Positions 60,493 through 64,000 of a DNA stretch of 64,000 nt are shown piece by piece. How positions within the stretch are numbered: the stretch's first letter is position 1; every line of letters starts with the position of its first letter. Origin of the DNA: Pascua guehoae (Eukaryota; Basidiomycota; Tremellomycetes; Trichosporonales; Trichosporonaceae). The notes under the pieces are model-generated. The model saw only the letters and a list, made by a program, of their open reading frames with translations, was not told the DNA's origin and searched no databases. The position numbers and the translations under genes were made by a program. The stretch lies in NCBI GenBank assembly GCA_001600415.1, contig BCJX01000004.1, positions 298,220 to 362,219 of the forward strand, written 5' to 3'.

Positions 60493-63400
60493 CTACATGT
60501 ACATGGCGTCGCGGACCGCCTGGGGCAGGTATGCTGCGACTGCGCCGACGCCCGACGCGACGCGGCTCTTTGCGAGCCACTGCTCGATGACGAGGGCCCA
60601 CCAGCGCGCCCAGCCCGTGAGGCCCGAGGTTGCGTGGCGGTGGGTGCGCCAGCCAAAGAGCGCCGCGCCGACACCGAGGACGACGACGCCAATCGCGACG
60701 GCCGCGCCGAGGCGGTCGGCGGAGAGGTGCATCCGCAGCCCGAGGGCGCGGAGGGGGAACGCAAGCGGGGGTTGTTGGCGCGGCGCGACAGTCCACTTTG
60801 TCGGGGCTGGTTTTGGCTCGGCCTCGGATTCTTCGGCTTCGTCGTCGTCCAGCACGTCGCCGCCGGGGACAATGACGTCGACGTCAATGATGGCCTCTGC
60901 GGCGGCGAGCGTCCATGGTTCGGACGGGGCAGGATCGCGTGGGCTGGGCTCCGAGTTCTCCGAGTGCAAGCTCGAGCTCGAGCTCGTGTCCGACGCGCTG
61001 CCTTCGTCTGGCTCGTCGTCGTACTCGCGCGCGTACGTGTTGACGACGCTGCCAGGACCTAGCACCTCGTATCCACGAATCACGGGTCCGTCCCAGGGGT
61101 ACTTTTCCTGCAGGCCGTCGGCGAGCGAAAAGACAGTACTAAGCAGGATCGGTGTGTACGGGTTGGCGTCGTGGTGGGGTTTCGAGTCGGGCGTCTGCCA
61201 GTCTTCTGGCGGGACGGGGTTGGCCGGCGTGTCGGCGTATAGTGGCGGCAGACGCGCAAACAGCGGGTGGAGGAGGGACGGGTCGCGGCGCGCCTCGGGT
61301 CCGAGTGCCGCGGCGAGGCGCATCATTTGCGGTTTCTTGGCCACAAGGATCTGGGGCGTCAGCACGTGCATACAAGCACAGGCTAGCGGCTGGGACGCGC
61401 CAGTGCACATGCCATTTTGGACCAGTCACACAGAGTGTACGCACGGCTACGGCGAGGTAGATTGCCGATATGGGGTTGCGGGAAATTAAGTAATCGAAGA
61501 TGCGCTGCACGGGCTCGAGCGTGTCAACGTCGTGGGAAAAGAGTGTGAGGATCCATGAGAGGGCAAAGAAAGGTAGAGTAGGGACAGGTGATATACTGGT
61601 GGTCAGTGATGGAACCCGTATGGAGGCCGTCAGGCAGTAATGTGGATAGTATGGGTGTTGGGGATGATAGGTGGGATGTCGACTGTCTTGGGATGTCGAA
61701 TGCCTTTGCACGTGTCGGCAGACTTTGACTTAAACATGTAGACGTTGAAAGAGCCTTTGAAGATGTCGACAGCCTCTGAACGTGTCGATGGGCTGTGAAC
61801 ACTTGCCAGTCTCCAACATGCCAACAGTCCTTGAACAGCCACTCTGCGCACTCTGACGGCATGGAGAAATTGAATAACCACGGCCATGCCACCCAGATGA
61901 CTACTCACGATGATGATATACGATACAACTGGGGATCGGCCACAGCAAGCAGACGGCGAAGGAGACTGCAGTCAGCGGCAATTCAGTATATGACGGCACG
62001 ATGTGGTAGCGCGCGCAGATAGGCCAACGTACCGGAGCATGCCCATCATGGGGCCGAGGCCTTTACCCATGGCATCACGCATGCGGCAGAGACACACGAC
62101 CTCGGCGGCGCGCACGAGCTGGTCCCACTCGGCCTGTGGGTTTGTGCTGTTTGTGGCCTGCGAGCGCGTCGACGACGGTGGGGGTGGGTTCTGGGACCGG
62201 CGAGTGGCTGCATCTAGGTTTAGGCTGTCAAGATGCCCCCCTGCGCATATTTGCTCGAGATGGTCTGGTCCCGGCGAAGCCGCGCGAGACTGTACACGAG
62301 ACTGTACGCGAGACTGCACCCTCGACGCCGCGCGGGATGCCGCCCTCGACTGTGCGCGCGACGCCGCCCGCGACAATGCGCGCGAGCGGAATCCGTCCAC
62401 GTCGCTCCCGGCCCGCGGACACTCGGATAGGAGCGTGAGGTACAGCACGGTCATGATGTCGTGCAGGCCTTGGAAGTAGCTGAGGCGCGGGTGGCGCTGC
62501 AGGACCGCGACGATGAGCGCGTGCAGGTCTTCCTGGAGCGCAGACTTGTGCGCGTTGGATACGGCTGGTGGTCAGCATTGCGTCGATGAAGGGACGGCTG
62601 CTCGTCGTTGCTCGAGAGTATGTTGCGTGCTCCATGGCCAACCTCAGTCCCAGATGCAAGCCCACACCGCATAAGGACAAGCGTGTTGTTCGCATGCCGT
62701 ACGGAGATGGCAGCTCGGCGCGGACAGCACCTTCTCGGCCAGCCATGGTTCAGGCCAACCATGCTCCAGGCCGGCCATGCTCCAACCCGCAATCCTCCAG
62801 ACCATCAATACTCCAGACGATCCATAGTCCAGACGATCCATGCTCCACGACGTCATGCTCCAGACCATCCATACTCCAGGCCAGCATATTCGCCAGCCAT
62901 GACTTGGAGTCCACCAGGCTCCCCACCCTAGCGGCATTGGCAGCACTTCGATCCGGGTCACGGCCGCGAAGCTAGCGTGACCAAGTGGTCTCGCACGTCC
63001 CAGCCCGGTCACAGCTTTCACTTCCTTCCTCCACTGACCACCTTCCCCCCCCCCCCCTCTCACCCAACCGGCTCCAAACCTCACGGCACCACTTACGTCG
63101 GGGATACGCCACAAACGCCCGGCGCGTATCGAGCAGCACCTGCCCCTCATCGGGGTGCGGGGCGTACACGACCGTCGCGTCCGTTGCGTCAGTCGCGTCG
63201 GTCGTGCCCGACACATACGTCGTGTCGGTGGCTGACGTGGTGGCCGTGGCGTCTGTCGCGTCCGTCGTATCCGTCGCGTCGGTCGCGTCCGTCGTGTCCG
63301 TCGCGGCGCTCATGTCCGTCTCAAACGTCGACGCGGTATCTGGCGTCTCCTCCCCGGTGGTGTTTGTGCCCCCCTGCACGGGCGGGTCTTGGGGCTGGGG

Positions 63401-63935
63401 CTCTTCCGTGACCGGCGCGGCTCCGCCTGCAGCGGCACCGACACCATCTCCGTTGGTTGTAGGCACCCCGTTCTGGCCCGGCGCGAGGCGGTCCACATGC
63501 AACAGCTCCATCCTGGCATCAGCGCACGCCAGACTCTAGAGCTCACCACGCAGCGCGGCGTGCGGCGGGGGACCCAAACCCGCCCGGGCGCGCGGCGAGG
63601 GTGCGCAGCGCGGCCTCGTCGTGCGCGGCCGTCGCGGCGAGGACGGCCGCGTCGCGCTCCGCTACCCATGCCGTGGCCTGCTTCTTGTCGGGCGCGTGCT
63701 CGCTGCGGTCGGGCTCGGACTCGGGCTGGGTCTTGGGCTTGGGCTCGGGTTCGGACTCGGACTCTGGTTTGGACGCGTGATCGGGCTCGGGCTTGGGCTT
63801 TGCCTCGACCTCGTGATCGAGCTCGAGCTCGCGGGCCCGGGTATCCGGAACGTCGGGCGCGTCCAAGCGCTTCTCGTCAAGCGAGAGGGCGGTTTCGGCG
63901 CGCGGCGGGCGCGGCGCAGTGGCTATCGCAGGCAT
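60493..63935 (-). CDS. GYP8: TBC-domain Rab GTPase-activating protein, Gyp8/TBC1D20 type
   Basis: Six exons (63547-63935, 63097-63512, 62033-62564, 61909-61965, 61445-61595, 60493-61350) give 800 residues. The two catalytic TBC elements are visible: IxxDxxR as LLDTRR (256-261) with the Arg finger, and YxQ as YFQG (299-302). Later blocks LPFFALSWILTLFSHD and RIFDYLISRNPISAIYLAVAI match TBC1D20/Gyp8, and a C-terminal hydrophobic helix (about 728-748) fits the ER membrane anchor of that subgroup, whose members act on Ypt1/Rab1. Odd: the N-terminus is Glu/Pro/Lys-rich, a Thr-Asp-Ala repeat lies just before the TBC domain (about 200-242), and an Arg-Ser-Ala repeat insertion (about 328-362) splits it. 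Intron 2 (532 nt) holds degenerate repeats. Confidence 0.85.
62742..62895. repeat. Degenerate tandem repeat in TBC gene intron 2
   Basis: About eight imperfect units of 15-18 bp built on CCATGCTCCAG and CCATACTCCAG words, inside the 532 nt intron. Confidence 0.75.
63171..63312 (-). repeat. Coding repeat for Thr-Asp-Ala in the TBC gene
   Basis: Tandem GTCGCGTC/GTCGTGTC words on the + strand, in triplet phase, encode a run of TDAT and TDTT units at about residues 200-242. Confidence 0.85.
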
Positions 63936-64000
63936 AGGGAAGGTGAGGTGGACGATAACACAAACGCCCCGCTGCGGTCTGTTGATGGTCGCCGGCGCCA

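Noticed and set aside
62742..62895. CRISPR-like array in the TBC gene intron
   Set aside because: Units are degenerate, directly adjacent without unique spacers, and in a eukaryotic intron.

Overview
This window reads as nuclear DNA of a basidiomycete yeast. The overall gene style (GC-rich, mostly 40-60 nt introns, GTGAGT or GTGCGT donors, CTNAC branch points lying very close to the 3' AG) fits Tremellomycetes, most likely Trichosporonales (Trichosporon, Cutaneotrichosporon, Apiotrichum, Vanrija). That placement is inference. I reconstructed 20 protein genes. I joined exons by hand and kept a model only if every junction preserved frame to the stop; all but one junction (exon 1/2 of the gene at 54973-57305) looked natural. 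I saw no tRNA, rRNA, CRISPR or intact mobile element.

Left part (1-16.7 kb), mostly housekeeping: RFC4 clamp-loader subunit (-), a HAPSTR1/TAPR1-like nuclear protein (-), fructose-1,6-bisphosphatase FBP1 (-), mitochondrial phosphatidylserine decarboxylase PSD1 (-), RMI1 of the Sgs1/BLM-Top3 complex (+), and a bZIP regulator (-). A 3.2 kb gene-free stretch follows.

Middle part (19.9-38 kb), accessory metabolism: a three-gene group of GH88 unsaturated glucuronyl hydrolase (-), a Zn2Cys6 regulator (+, divergent, shared 342 bp promoter) and a Dal5-type MFS carrier (-), which looks like a uronide uptake and breakdown unit. Then come a LYR-motif protein (-), an intronless Asp/Glu-racemase-family gene of bacterial type (+), a regulator combining two C2H2 fingers with a Zn2Cys6 cluster (-), and a divergent pair of a transaldolase-like enzyme (-) and a sugar porter (+).

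Right part (38-64 kb), membrane traffic and cell surface: ESCRT-II SNF8 (-), EOS1 (+), one continuous reading frame encoding F-BAR + RhoGAP + glucosamine-6-phosphate N-acetyltransferase (-), casein kinase 2 alpha CKA1 (-), a signal-peptide/single-TM surface protein (-), and a TBC GTPase-activating protein of the Gyp8/TBC1D20 type (-).

The most unusual observation is the in-frame fusion of a Rho GTPase-activating protein with GNA1, an enzyme of chitin and N-glycan precursor synthesis, convergent with EOS1, an N-glycosylation gene. Also notable: the GH88 cluster, two homologous neighbouring introns in the surface-protein gene, a ~112 nt poly-G tract inside the first RFC4 intron, and minisatellites inside introns of CKA1 and the TBC gene.
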